DNA of 64,000 bases from JACOMS01 sp964352785. GTDB taxonomy: Bacteria; Pseudomonadota; Alphaproteobacteria; Caulobacterales; Maricaulaceae. Shown here piece after piece: positions 15,364 through 24,240 of this stretch. Both the position numbers and the translations under genes were made by a program. The stretch lies in contig CAYGTI010000015.1 in assembly GCA_964352785.1 (NCBI GenBank), positions 15,139-79,138 of the forward strand. The letters are read 5' to 3'. Position 1 is the stretch's first letter. Each line of letters begins with the position of its first letter. The notes beneath the pieces were generated by a model. It saw nothing but the letters and a program-made list of their open reading frames with translations. It was not told where the DNA came from and did no database searches.

Positions 15364-18300
15364 ATGACATTCACATCACGGCTTCTCGTCACAACTTTAC
15401 TCACGGCTGCGCTTAGCAGTCCCGCTTTTGCCAAAGACAAAGAAGCCGAGAAATGGGATGTGAATAACCCGCCGGGCGCAAAGACCGAGATTACAATCGA
15501 CGTCACGGAAGGTACATGGATGAGCCTTGACGTCAGCCCGGACGGAAAAACAATCGCGTTTGACCTGCTTGGCGATATCTACACGATGCCTACCAGCGGC
15601 GGAACGGCCAAGAATATCTCCGCAGGGTTAGCGTGGGAGTATCAGCCCCGTTTTTCACCCGACGGTTCACGTATCGCGTTTACGTCCGACCGCGCGGGCG
15701 GCGACAATATTTGGACGGTGAAGGTTGACGGCTCTGAGGCCAAGCAAATTACGGATGAGTCTTTCCGGCTACTTAATAATCCAACATGGAGTCCTGACGG
15801 GCAGTACATCGCGGCGAAGAAACATTTCACCACGTCCAGATCTCTTGGTACCGGAGAAATATGGCTGTACCACACGGCTGGCGGCGACGGGGTTCAGCTT
15901 GTCAAAAAGCCCTCAGACGCGCACCAAAAAGAACTCGGCGAGCCGATATTCTCGCCGGACGGACACTACATTTACTACACGCAAAACATCACGCCGGGAT
16001 CAACATTCATCTACGCGCAGGATTCCAATACTGAGCTGTTTAATATCAAGCGCTACGACATGGAGACAGGCGAAATCACCACGGCGGCGGGCGGCGCAGG
16101 CGGCGCAGTACGCGCCGCGCCCTCACCTGATGGTAAACAATTGGCCTATGTTAAACGGGTACGGGCTAAATCCAAACTGTTCCTCAAAGACTTAAGCTCG
16201 GGTGAGGAGCGAATGATCTTTGATCACCTTGATCAGGACATGCAGGAAACATGGGGCGTGCAAGGCGTCTATCCCAATATGGATTGGTCGCCTGACGGGA
16301 AATCTATTTACTTTTGGGCGGGCGGTAAGATTCACCGTTATGACATCGCCGAGGACAATATCGAGCACATCGAGTTTCGGGTCAAAGACACACGCGAAAT
16401 TATGAGCGTTCCGCGCCCTGATGTTGACGTCAGCACGGATAGCTTTGCCGCCAAAATGCCGCGTTATGTGCAGGTCTCGCCTGACGGATCGCAGGTCATT
16501 TATGAAACGCTCGGCAAGCTATATGTTCGCCCGGCTGGCGGCGGAACAGCTCGCAGGCTGACAACTCTGCCAGATAATGTGCGCGAGCTTGACGCGGCGT
16601 GGTCCCGAAGCGAAGACAAGATTGCTTTTGTTAGCTGGACCGACAAAGGCCTTGCTGGCGTGCATACAATCTCAGCCTCCGGCGGAGCTATCACGAATGT
16701 TACGCGTGAGCCGGGGCATTATCGCCGCCCGGCTTTTTCGCCAAACGGCTCAAAAATTGTTTTTGAAAAATCATCCGGCGGGTACCTGACCGCGCCGGAA
16801 TGGTCAAACGAGCCCGGGCTTTATCTGAGCATAAATGGCGGCGCGCCAGAGCGTATAAATAACTCCGGCTCGAACCCGCATTTCGCAGATAGTGAAGACC
16901 GTGTTTACTTCACAGGTTTCAAAGACGATCAGCGCTCCCTCATCAGTCTTGATCTTAGCGGTCATGAAGAGCGCATCCATGCGTCATCAAAACTTGCGCA
17001 AAGCTATATCATGTCACCAAACGGACAGAGCGCCGCGTTTCGCGAGAACTATAATCTGTTTGTGATGCCAATGCTCAAGGGCCCGCAAAATGTGGCTGCC
17101 GGGCCGAAAGCCACAGCACTGCCGGTTAAGAAAGCCAGCACAAACGGGGCGACTTATCCGAGTTGGTCCAATGACGGCCAAACCTTGAATTGGTCACTGG
17201 GACAAAACTTGTTTAGCGCCAATATCTCGGACGTTATGAACGACGGGCCGAAAGCAGCTAAACAATCTGGCGAAATCGCGCCTGTTCACCAAGCCGATAA
17301 ACCCGCCGGGGTGACGGCCATAATCAATGCGCGGATTATAACCATGGCGGGAAATGATGGCGGCGTTATCGAGTCCGGCGTCATTGTGACAGAGGGCGAC
17401 CGCATCCAGAGTATTGGCGAAAATGTGAGTATTCCGCCCAATGCCAATGTTGTCGATATGCGCGGAAAAACGATTATCCCCGGATTAATTGATGCCCATG
17501 CCCACGGCCCGCAAGGTGTTGATGGTTTAACACCAGAGCAAAACTGGGCGGCCATCGGCAATTTAGCGCTGGGCGTGACGACCATCTTTGATCCGTCATC
17601 GCGCGCTGAAGCGATTTTCCCTGCGGCAGAATTTCAGCGCGCTGGTAAATTGCTCGCGCCGCGTATTTTCTCGACTGGTGAAGTTATTTACGGCGCGAAA
17701 GCTCCGGGATTCTTTGCAGATATTGGCGACAAAGACGATGCCAAAGAGCATGTTACGCGTCTTCGGGAGCAAGGCGCTCACGGGGTTAAAAACTATAACC
17801 AGCCCCGCAGGGAGCAGCGCCAACAAGTCACCCACGCCGCGCGCGAGTTGGATATGCTGGTCGTGCCCGAAGGCGGCTCGCTTTATCATATGGACATGTC
17901 GCTTGTGGCGGACGGAAATTCATCGGTTGAACATAACCTTCCCGTGCTGGAGATTTATGATGACGTGATCCAAATGTACTCCCAAACAGATGTGGCCTAT
18001 GTCCCGACTTTGGTTGTGACTTACGGCGGCGTGCGCGGGGAGGATTATTACTACCAAGAAAGCGACGTTTGGAAACATCCGATCTTGTCCAAACACGTCC
18101 CGCCAACTGTGCTTCAGGCCCGCGCGGTGCGCCGCCAAATGGTGCCCGAAGAAGATTACGCCGATGATGACAGTGCTGCAGTAGCCAAAAAGCTGATGGA
18201 TGCCGGCGTTCTGGTCACAATCGGCGCGCACGGACAGCGCGAAGGCCTCGCGGCGCATTGGGAAATCTGGACATTTGCACGCGGCGGCATGAGCCCGCTT

Positions 18301-18543
18301 CAAGCTCTGAAAACCGCCACCGTTGACCCCGCAAAACACCTGGGGTTCTTCAAGGATATCGGCACACTCGAGCCCGGGAAACTTGCTGATCTTGTCATTT
18401 TGGATGCCAATCCGATGGATAATATCCGTAATACGGATAAAATTGACAAAGTCATGTTGGGCGGGCGTCTGTATGAGGCAGGCACCATGAATGAAACCGT
18501 GACCGGAACCCGCAAACGCGCGCCCTATTGGTGGGAAGACTGA
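15364..18543 (+). CDS. Exported amidohydrolase with N-terminal TolB-like beta-propeller
   Basis: 1059 residues with signal peptide (cut after about SSPAFA). Residues ~45-640 carry many WD40-like PD40 repeats (SPDGKTIAF, SPDGSRIAFTSDR, SPDGQYIAAKK, SPNGSKIVFEK), forming propellers. Residues ~660-1050 are a metal-dependent amidohydrolase: IIPGLIDAHAHG (HxH metal ligands), VEHNLPVLEIYDD, TIGAHGQREGLAAHWE and the ending LGTLEPGKLADLVILDANP. The family includes imidazolonepropionase- and prolidase-like enzymes; the true substrate is unknown. AAAAGGA precedes the ATG. Its 3' end overlaps the convergent 18525 gene by 19 bp. Confidence 0.93.
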   Translation: MTFTSRLLVTTLLTAALSSPAFAKDKEAEKWDVNNPPGAKTEITIDVTEGTWMSLDVSPDGKTIAFDLLGDIYTMPTSGGTAKNISAGLAWEYQPRFSPDGSRIAFTSDRAGGDNIWTVKVDGSEAKQITDESFRLLNNPTWSPDGQYIAAKKHFTTSRSLGTGEIWLYHTAGGDGVQLVKKPSDAHQKELGEPIFSPDGHYIYYTQNITPGSTFIYAQDSNTELFNIKRYDMETGEITTAAGGAGGAVRAAPSPDGKQLAYVKRVRAKSKLFLKDLSSGEERMIFDHLDQDMQETWGVQGVYPNMDWSPDGKSIYFWAGGKIHRYDIAEDNIEHIEFRVKDTREIMSVPRPDVDVSTDSFAAKMPRYVQVSPDGSQVIYETLGKLYVRPAGGGTARRLTTLPDNVRELDAAWSRSEDKIAFVSWTDKGLAGVHTISASGGAITNVTREPGHYRRPAFSPNGSKIVFEKSSGGYLTAPEWSNEPGLYLSINGGAPERINNSGSNPHFADSEDRVYFTGFKDDQRSLISLDLSGHEERIHASSKLAQSYIMSPNGQSAAFRENYNLFVMPMLKGPQNVAAGPKATALPVKKASTNGATYPSWSNDGQTLNWSLGQNLFSANISDVMNDGPKAAKQSGEIAPVHQADKPAGVTAIINARIITMAGNDGGVIESGVIVTEGDRIQSIGENVSIPPNANVVDMRGKTIIPGLIDAHAHGPQGVDGLTPEQNWAAIGNLALGVTTIFDPSSRAEAIFPAAEFQRAGKLLAPRIFSTGEVIYGAKAPGFFADIGDKDDAKEHVTRLREQGAHGVKNYNQPRREQRQQVTHAARELDMLVVPEGGSLYHMDMSLVADGNSSVEHNLPVLEIYDDVIQMYSQTDVAYVPTLVVTYGGVRGEDYYYQESDVWKHPILSKHVPPTVLQARAVRRQMVPEEDYADDDSAAVAKKLMDAGVLVTIGAHGQREGLAAHWEIWTFARGGMSPLQALKTATVDPAKHLGFFKDIGTLEPGKLADLVILDANPMDNIRNTDKIDKVMLGGRLYEAGTMNETVTGTRKRAPYWWED

Positions 18544-19934
18544 TCCAGCCACGGGTGTTGCCCGACTGGCGGCGCGCGCAATTTTAAGGTCTGCCGTTTT
18601 GCGGCGCGGCGGGCTTTACGGTTCATAAATGGCTGTTTGAAAAATACGTCTTGATCGGCTGCAACCGCGTAGCCCTCACTGCGGCGAAGCATAGTCTTTG
18701 ATGTCACGCTCTTGCGAATTTCCATTTTACGAGTGGCATTAACATACTGCTCGTCGTGCCTAGATAACTTTTGCGGGCACGCATGACCTGCCTGAGCCGA
18801 AATTCCCCTCACCTGCAAGACCGCCCCATCAACAGTTTCACATAATACGGCTGTCGAAGTTTCGCGGTTTAGGCGGGTCAGACTTACCGGGGAAAAATCT
18901 GCATCTAAGCTCACACATGGAGCTACATCATCACTATCCTCATGAGCCGTCTTGGGCGTTGCCGTTTGCAGCTTTACACGATGCTTAAGCTTTGGTGGGC
19001 CATCCGGCAGCTCAAACGGCGGCCAGATAACGCCGTAATCAGCAGCAACGGGGATAAAATCACGAACTGGAATGTCTGGCGTAAAGTTAGTTTCAGGCAT
19101 ATCCCCTCGCCTTTTTGCGTTCGGCAAAAAATCAAACTGAGCTGGATTAAGACGAAGCTGTCTGTGTTTTCCATAGGCCGTCCATCGGGTACGAAGGGCA
19201 TTGGCGCGGCGCTCGATCCAAAAGGCCGACGTCTCGCGCGGATCATAGCCGAGTTTTTCGGTTTGTTCTTTGAAGTTGTAGATAGAGGCCGGGCTCTCGC
19301 GCCAGCGAAAGGCGGGGGGTGGTCTCTCAACGTCGTCATCCCGGAAAACCGTAGGTTTATCCGGGACCACGAGAGATAACGCGCCGTCTATTTCAGCATG
19401 TGTCACACCCTCTCGAGGTCCCGCGTCAAGCGCGGGATGACAGGCAGGAGGCGTCTCAAATTCTGTCATTCCGGGCGAAGGCGCAGCCGTAGACCCGGAA
19501 GGTCGAGAGGAATTCGATAGTTTGTCGTCAATCTCTCGGCCTTCCGGGTCAAGCCCGGAATGACCGCATTGAGTCATCGCCTCCTCCAGCCGGGTCATCG
19601 CAAGGTTCACCCGTAGATAAGCCACCAGCGGCCCCAAGAGACCCATGACCATACCCCGAATGGTTTTCAGCAACCGGGTTTCATCTCGCGCGGTTAACAC
19701 GATCTTGGCGGCAAACCCGGCGAGCTTGCTGCCCGGCAGGCCGCCGTAAGTGCGAGTCTCGTCAAAATCAAACTGCACGTAAGTCTTATTCAGGCGGCGC
19801 GGGAGTGAGCCGAGCCCGTCGCGCACGTGCAGCGCGGTCAAGTGACTGGCCGGAGCTTTGACGATCCAGTCCACCTCCTCCATTTGAGGCCGGAGGGACT
19901 CTTTTAAGTCCAATATGGTCGGCGGGTTTTTCAT
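18525..19934 (-). CDS. Protein of unknown function carrying two translated palindromic repeats
   Basis: 469 residues, not recognised. The N-terminal ~120 residues (HVRDGLGSLPRRLNKTYVQF, GGLPGSKLAGFAAKI) and the region ~215-330 (PAFRWRESPASIYNFKEQTE, WPPFELPDGPPKLK) look like a conserved protein; the C-terminus is very basic (NRKARRAAKRQTLKLRAPP). Between them, residues ~124-205 come from two palindromic repeats (19465-19564 and 19335-19441) read in one frame, giving HSGLDPEGRE and HPALDAGPRE type peptides. No signal peptide or membrane segment. Removing the repeats would join the two conserved parts. No clear ribosome binding site precedes the ATG. Its end overlaps the convergent amidohydrolase gene. 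Confidence 0.75.
   Translation of the reverse strand: MKNPPTILDLKESLRPQMEEVDWIVKAPASHLTALHVRDGLGSLPRRLNKTYVQFDFDETRTYGGLPGSKLAGFAAKIVLTARDETRLLKTIRGMVMGLLGPLVAYLRVNLAMTRLEEAMTQCGHSGLDPEGREIDDKLSNSSRPSGSTAAPSPGMTEFETPPACHPALDAGPREGVTHAEIDGALSLVVPDKPTVFRDDDVERPPPAFRWRESPASIYNFKEQTEKLGYDPRETSAFWIERRANALRTRWTAYGKHRQLRLNPAQFDFLPNAKRRGDMPETNFTPDIPVRDFIPVAADYGVIWPPFELPDGPPKLKHRVKLQTATPKTAHEDSDDVAPCVSLDADFSPVSLTRLNRETSTAVLCETVDGAVLQVRGISAQAGHACPQKLSRHDEQYVNATRKMEIRKSVTSKTMLRRSEGYAVAADQDVFFKQPFMNRKARRAAKRQTLKLRAPPVGQHPWLDQSSHQ
19335..19441. repeat. Palindromic repeat inside a coding sequence, copy 1
   Basis: 107 bp starting GTCATCCCGG and ending CGGGATGAC. The left part (CCGGGACCACGAGAG) pairs with the right part (TCTCGAGGTCCCG), and an inner hairpin CCCGCG-TCAAG-CGCGGG is present. 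This is the GTCATCCCGG...CCGGGATGAC type of dispersed palindromic repeat known from many alphaproteobacteria, usually between genes. Confidence 0.85.
19465..19564. repeat. Palindromic repeat inside a coding sequence, copy 2
   Basis: 100 bp. Outer arms GTCATTCCGGGC / GCCCGGAATGAC pair perfectly; inner arms GACCCGGAAGGTCGAGAG / CTCTCGGCCTTCCGGGTC pair with one G-T. It sits 23 bp from copy 1, in the same orientation and translated in the same frame. Confidence 0.9.
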
Positions 19935-20202
19935 GGTAGCAATCTAACCCCGCATATAAAAACGAGGAAAAGATTGTTGCAGGGTGCGGGATTACAGGCG
20001 AAACAGCGGATTTAAAGTGGGAATAATCGCAACGCCGAGGATGAAAGGTTGACGTCACTATCAAAACACTCCCGAAATCGGACGATAGCTAAAAGTGTCT
20101 TACTTGAGGCGATTTTAAGCCCCTCATTTAATGTCTGCTACGCCAGAATAAGCAATAGAAAGTAGTGTTATATTGTCAGAATCGGGCAATAAAATTCATC
20201 TT

Positions 20203-20697
20203 ATGAAGATTAGAACTGCTACTCTCGCTGATGCACAAATGCTGACTAAGATATATAATTATTATATCCAGAATACTGTGGTGACATTTGAAGAAGACCC
20301 AATACTGCCGCACATGATGGAAACTCGTATAGCAGATACTATGAAAGATAGCTTACCTTGGCTGGTAGCAGAGACATCTACAGGAACGCAAGTAGGATAC
20401 GCCTATGCCAGCAAATGGAAGGGCCGTTGCGCTTACAGACATTCGGTAGAAACAACTGTTTACTTAGCTAAAGACCAAGGCGGTAAAGGTCTGGGTTCAC
20501 AGCTATATAAAGAACTATTACAGCAACTTTCAGAATCCGGAATTCATGTCGTTATTGGGGGCATATCACTCCCCAATCGTCCGAGTGTCTCTTTACATGA
20601 GAAATTTGGATTTGAAAAAGCAGGTGAATTCTCACAAGTAGGTTTTAAATTCGGCAAGTGGGTTGACGTTGGGTATTGGCAAAAAATATTAGACTAA
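20203..20697 (+). CDS. GNAT N-acetyltransferase (phosphinothricin acetyltransferase-like)
   Basis: 164 residues from ATG at 20203. An upstream TTG at 20173 would add 10 residues, but MKIRTATLADAQMLTKIYNY is the normal family start. The acetyl-CoA motif is VYLAKDQGGKGLGSQLYKEL; NTVVTFEE, PWLVAE and SVSLHEKFGFEKAGEF match the PAT/ArsN-like subfamily that acetylates amino-acid analogues such as phosphinothricin. Its substrate here is unknown. Codon use is distinctly AT-richer than the neighbours, hinting at acquisition. It stands alone, with a double hairpin ~55 bp downstream. Confidence 0.85.
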   Translation: MKIRTATLADAQMLTKIYNYYIQNTVVTFEEDPILPHMMETRIADTMKDSLPWLVAETSTGTQVGYAYASKWKGRCAYRHSVETTVYLAKDQGGKGLGSQLYKELLQQLSESGIHVVIGGISLPNRPSVSLHEKFGFEKAGEFSQVGFKFGKWVDVGYWQKILD

Positions 20698-20753
20698 CGT
20701 TTGTTACGCCCGCAGAAGCGAGCATTAACTCAAAGATTAGGCGTTTCTTCAAG

Positions 20754-20793
20754 CCCTCGCTCGAGGGATCAATTTTGGGCCCGCGTCCGGGCC
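20754..20793 (+). repeat. Double hairpin downstream of the GNAT gene
   Basis: Two perfect hairpins in a row: CCCTCG-CT-CGAGGG (20754-20767) and GGCCCG-CGTC-CGGGCC (20778-20793). No T run follows, so it is a weak terminator candidate or a REP-like repeat. The rest of 20698-20984 holds no gene that I can see. Confidence 0.55.
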
Positions 20794-20984
20794 GGAGCGG
20801 TAATACAATAAACCTTATGTGACAGCGACGTTATAATCGTATCACAGTATATGAAATTCCGCCCGTAAAGTCGTGGAATGTACCAAAAGCAGATCATATA
20901 CAGATTATTTACCTTGCGGTTTAACATCATTCTAAGGCTTTTTGTTTATGTGCTGTTTTAAATTGTTCAAACGGGGTCACTCAC

Positions 20985-21674
20985 ATGACAAAACGACGCT
21001 TTCAACTACCTCTTCTTTTAATTGGCGCGACAGCGCTTATGGGCTCAGCCTGTACCAGTTCAAGTCCTCATAATTTTGGTGTGGGCGGCGGCTTTGGCAC
21101 GACGGGCGCGACGCTGGAGGCCAAATATGCGGTCTCAAACCATGTTGTCCTGCGCGGTAATGTCAATGCCCTTCCCGTCTCCCGTAACGAGAACTTTGAC
21201 GGCGTGGATTATGAGGCAGATCTTGACATGACGACGTTTGGCGGATTTGCCGATGTCTATCCGTTCCGAAATAACGGGTTTAATGTCTCAGGCGGTCTCT
21301 ACGGCGGTGAAAAGTCCGTTGACCTTTTAGGTGTGCCTGACGCCACAACAACGGTTGAGATCGGCAGCACGACCTATACGGGCGCGCAAATCGGTACCCT
21401 GCGCGGCTCTGTCGATTATAGCGAAGCCTCCCCTTATCTCGGTGTCGGTTATGACGGCTTTATGAACCACAACCGTCTTTGGAGCTTTAACGCTCGCGCG
21501 GGCGTGATGTTTGTCGGAGAGCCCGAGGTCAATTTAACTGCAGAAGGCGGCCTGGTCAGTATGCTGCCGAGTGTTCAAGCCGACCTGCAAGCCGAGGCTG
21601 ATAATTTGCAAGACGAGCTTGATAAATATAAATATTATCCGGTTGTCTCTATTGGGGTCACGCGCCGCTTTTAA
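20985..21674 (+). CDS. Small outer-membrane beta-barrel protein
   Basis: 229 residues. The N-terminus is a signal peptide with a lipobox-like end (MGSAC, about 19-23), although the -3 residue is Gly where Leu is usual, so lipidation is uncertain. The rest alternates polar and hydrophobic residues in Gly-rich strands (FGVGGGFGTTGATLEAKY, FGGFADVYPF, ASPYLGVGYDGF, WSFNARAGVMF) and ends VVSIGVTRRF with the terminal Phe typical of barrels recognised by the Bam machine. Length fits an eight-stranded barrel of the OmpA/OMP_b-brl type. Function unknown. A clear terminator follows. Confidence 0.8.
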   Translation: MTKRRFQLPLLLIGATALMGSACTSSSPHNFGVGGGFGTTGATLEAKYAVSNHVVLRGNVNALPVSRNENFDGVDYEADLDMTTFGGFADVYPFRNNGFNVSGGLYGGEKSVDLLGVPDATTTVEIGSTTYTGAQIGTLRGSVDYSEASPYLGVGYDGFMNHNRLWSFNARAGVMFVGEPEVNLTAEGGLVSMLPSVQADLQAEADNLQDELDKYKYYPVVSIGVTRRF

Positions 21675-21703
21675 CACCCCGTTCTTTTATTCAAATATTC
21701 AAG

Positions 21704-21732
21704 CCTTCGCTGTTTTTCAGCGGAGGTTTTTT
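21704..21732 (+). terminator. Rho-independent terminator of the barrel-protein gene
   Basis: CCTTCGCTG-TTTTT-CAGCGGAGG (one G-T pair) followed by six T, 29 bp after the stop codon. Confidence 0.9.
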
Positions 21733-21830
21733 ACTGTTTACGGATGTCAATCAAGGTCATTCTGATAAAATCCGCGCGTTAGACTTTTTGATTTCGGAAT
21801 GCTAGCTCTTAGATATCAAGGGAGATCAGT

Positions 21831-22571
21831 ATGTTATTTCGACGCGTCAAAGAACATGTCATAAACGAAAACTGGTTCGCCGTTTTTATCGATTTTGCCA
21901 TCGTGGTTCTGGGCGTCGTTATTGGCTTTCAAATTACGAATTGGAATACCAACCTTGCGGATGTAAAAAACTATAAGTTTGCCGTGGAACGTTACCAAGC
22001 TGAAGCGCTCAAGAATCTTGCATCGTTAGAACAAACCGAAGAAGAGTTCGGACTGTTTTTCGAAATCGTGCCACAAGCCATTGAAATTTTACGTCAATGC
22101 GATGACACACCCGAAAACTTTATAACCGTACAAAATGCTCTTAATCGCATAATAGGTACATGGGGGATAAAATTACAAACACAGGCTTTAAACGAATTGA
22201 ATTCTTCCCCAAAGCTTTTGGCCCAACAATCCCCCAAGACGAGGCAAAACATGAATATGACCGCTCATAGGATTGGTCTTCTTAAAAGAGAAGCCATGTT
22301 TATTGAGGAGCATCCCTTAAATGTACGCGTAGAATCCAATCCGATTTTAAAACTGGGTGATGTGACAGAAAGGAGCTTGTCATATAATGGGATCGATTTC
22401 TCGCGTAAAAGCAGACAACTCGTTTTATCCGTGCCCCTTTCCGAAGCCTGTCAGAATGACGAACTGCTAAAATCATTTTATACGTGGGAAAGATGGCAGA
22501 GCATCATGCCGCTTATTGTGACGCGCTTGAAATCCGAAATAGACCAAAGTTTAAAGCACTTAGAAAGCTAA
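21831..22571 (+). CDS. Single-span membrane protein of unknown function
   Basis: 246 residues. An N-terminal amphipathic stretch (LFRRVKEHVINENWFAV) runs into one membrane segment (FIDFAIVVLGVVIGFQITNW, about 19-38), then a ~200-residue, mostly helical soluble part. This layout (FAIVVLGV.IG.Q..NWN) resembles DUF6090-type proteins seen in Bacteroidota and alphaproteobacteria, but I do not claim the family. AGGGAGATC precedes the ATG. It stands alone, ending 31 bp from the convergent enolase gene. Confidence 0.75.
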   Translation: MLFRRVKEHVINENWFAVFIDFAIVVLGVVIGFQITNWNTNLADVKNYKFAVERYQAEALKNLASLEQTEEEFGLFFEIVPQAIEILRQCDDTPENFITVQNALNRIIGTWGIKLQTQALNELNSSPKLLAQQSPKTRQNMNMTAHRIGLLKREAMFIEEHPLNVRVESNPILKLGDVTERSLSYNGIDFSRKSRQLVLSVPLSEACQNDELLKSFYTWERWQSIMPLIVTRLKSEIDQSLKHLES

Positions 22572-22602
22572 GGGCCGGTAACAATGGTCTATAGAATCAG
22601 GC

Positions 22603-23877
22603 TTAAGGCAGGACAGAGCGCCCGGCATAGTGTGCCATATCGCCAAGCTGTTCTTCGATCCGCAGAAGCTGATTATATTTTGCGAGTCGGTCAGAGCGCG
22701 CCAATGAGCCTGTTTTAATCTGGCCGCAATTTGTCGCCACAGCCAAATCAGCAATCGTTGTATCCGCTGTCTCGCCGGAGCGGTGTGACATGACGGCTGT
22801 AAATCCCGCACGGTGCGCCAGATCAACCGCATCAAGGGTCTCTGATAACGTCCCGATTTGATTGACTTTTACAAGAATAGAATTTGCTGCAGCGATTTCA
22901 ATCCCTTTGGAAAGGCGCTTGGGGTTCGTTACGAATAGATCATCACCCACCAACTGGCAGCGATCACCTATAGACGCGGTGAGGCCGCACCATCCGTCCC
23001 AGTCATCTTCGTCCATACCGTCCTCAATCGAAATGATCGGATATTTATTGGCAAGGTTTTCGAGATAGGCCGCGAATTCAGGCGATGAGAGCACTTTACC
23101 CTCCCCGTCCAGATGATATTTGCCGTTCTTGTGAAACTCGGTCGAGGCCACGTCCAGCGCGAGATAGATATCTTCACCGGGCTTGTAACCCGCCGCTTCA
23201 ATCGCGCTCATAATGTAATCAAGGGCGTTTTCTGATGAGGCCAGCGCCGGCGCGAACCCGCCTTCATCACCCACATTGGTATTGTGGCCATCGGCTTTTA
23301 GCTTGGATTTAAGGGCATGAAAAACTTCCGCGCCCATACGCAAGGCATCTGAAAAGCGCTCTGCGCCAACTGGCATGATCATGAACTCTTGAACATCAAT
23401 AGGATTATCCGCATGTGCGCCGCCATTGACGATATTCATCAAAGGTACGGGCAAAACGTGGGCGTTGGAGCCACCAATATAGCGGTAAAGCGGAGTTTGC
23501 TGCGACGCGGCGGCGGCTTTTGCAACAGCCATGGACACGCCAAGCATGGCGTTGGCGCCGAGACGGGCTTTATTTTCCGTCCCGTCCAGTTCAATCAGGA
23601 TTTGGTCAATACCACGCTGATTCTCGGCGTCCAAACCATAGAGCGTATCTGCGATTTCTGTATTGACGTTTGAAACGGCTTTCAGGACACCTTTACCGCC
23701 GTAACGGCTTTTATCACCGTCGCGAAGCTCAACCGCTTCATGCGCGCCCGTCGAAGCTCCGCTCGGCACTGCCGCACGGCCAAAAGCTCCATCAGCGAGG
23801 CTGACGTCAACTTCAAGCGTTGGGTTCCCCCGGCTATCGAGTATCTCCCGGGCAAAAATTGTATCTATTTCTACCAT
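22603..23877 (-). CDS. eno: Enolase
   Basis: 424 residues, standard length. Converts 2-phosphoglycerate to phosphoenolpyruvate in glycolysis and takes part in the RNA degradosome of many bacteria. Visible: EILDSRGNPTLEVDV, the active-site loop VPSGASTGAHEAVELRD, GGAHADNPIDVQEFMIMP, the catalytic GDEGGFAP, metal ligands in ALDVASTEF, ISIEDGMDEDDW and LVGDDLFVTNP, and KVNQIGTLSET plus SHRSGETADTTIADLAV near the end. AGGAGA lies 6 bases before the ATG. Confidence 0.98.
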   Translation of the reverse strand: MVEIDTIFAREILDSRGNPTLEVDVSLADGAFGRAAVPSGASTGAHEAVELRDGDKSRYGGKGVLKAVSNVNTEIADTLYGLDAENQRGIDQILIELDGTENKARLGANAMLGVSMAVAKAAAASQQTPLYRYIGGSNAHVLPVPLMNIVNGGAHADNPIDVQEFMIMPVGAERFSDALRMGAEVFHALKSKLKADGHNTNVGDEGGFAPALASSENALDYIMSAIEAAGYKPGEDIYLALDVASTEFHKNGKYHLDGEGKVLSSPEFAAYLENLANKYPIISIEDGMDEDDWDGWCGLTASIGDRCQLVGDDLFVTNPKRLSKGIEIAAANSILVKVNQIGTLSETLDAVDLAHRAGFTAVMSHRSGETADTTIADLAVATNCGQIKTGSLARSDRLAKYNQLLRIEEQLGDMAHYAGRSVLP

Positions 23878-23903
23878 GGAAAGTCTCCTGTCGGGGGCGT
23901 TTG

Positions 23904-24083
23904 CTAGTCTTTGGCGGGGAGGACTTGACGTCCCTTATACATGCCGGATTTCAGATCAACGTGATGCTGGCGGCGCAGCTCTCCGCTATCTTGGTCTTCG
24001 ACATAATTGACAGCCGTGAGGCGATCATGGGCGCGGCGCATACCACGGCGTGAATTTGAAATTTTACTCTTAGGGACAGCCAT
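23904..24083 (-). CDS. rpmF: 50S ribosomal protein L32
   Basis: 59 residues from the ATG at 24083 (MAVPKSKISNSRRGMRRAHD), the universal L32 start; a longer frame to 24128 is an artefact. HHVDLKSGMYKGRQVLPAKD is the typical alphaproteobacterial end. The four zinc-binding cysteines of some L32 proteins are absent, which is normal in this group. It lies 26 bp upstream of enolase on the same strand. Confidence 0.96.
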   Translation of the reverse strand: MAVPKSKISNSRRGMRRAHDRLTAVNYVEDQDSGELRRQHHVDLKSGMYKGRQVLPAKD

Positions 24084-24240
24084 CAGGGCCTCCATTTTAA
24101 TAACAAAGCGGCCACGGGGTCTCCGCATGCCGCCAATTTGACGCGCTGATAACTGATTTGCGGCGAAGCTGCAAGAGGGGTTTTAAGCAAACACGCGGCT
24201 TTTACGCTCATTACACAGCCTATGTAACCGCCTTTGCCGG

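Noticed and set aside
14592..15506. 304-codon open frame on the minus strand
   Set aside because: It is antisense to the M28 peptidase, has no family motif, and its peptide is a typical high-GC mirror frame.
17920..18552. 210-codon open frame on the minus strand
   Set aside because: Antisense to the amidohydrolase, whose motifs are clear in the other strand.
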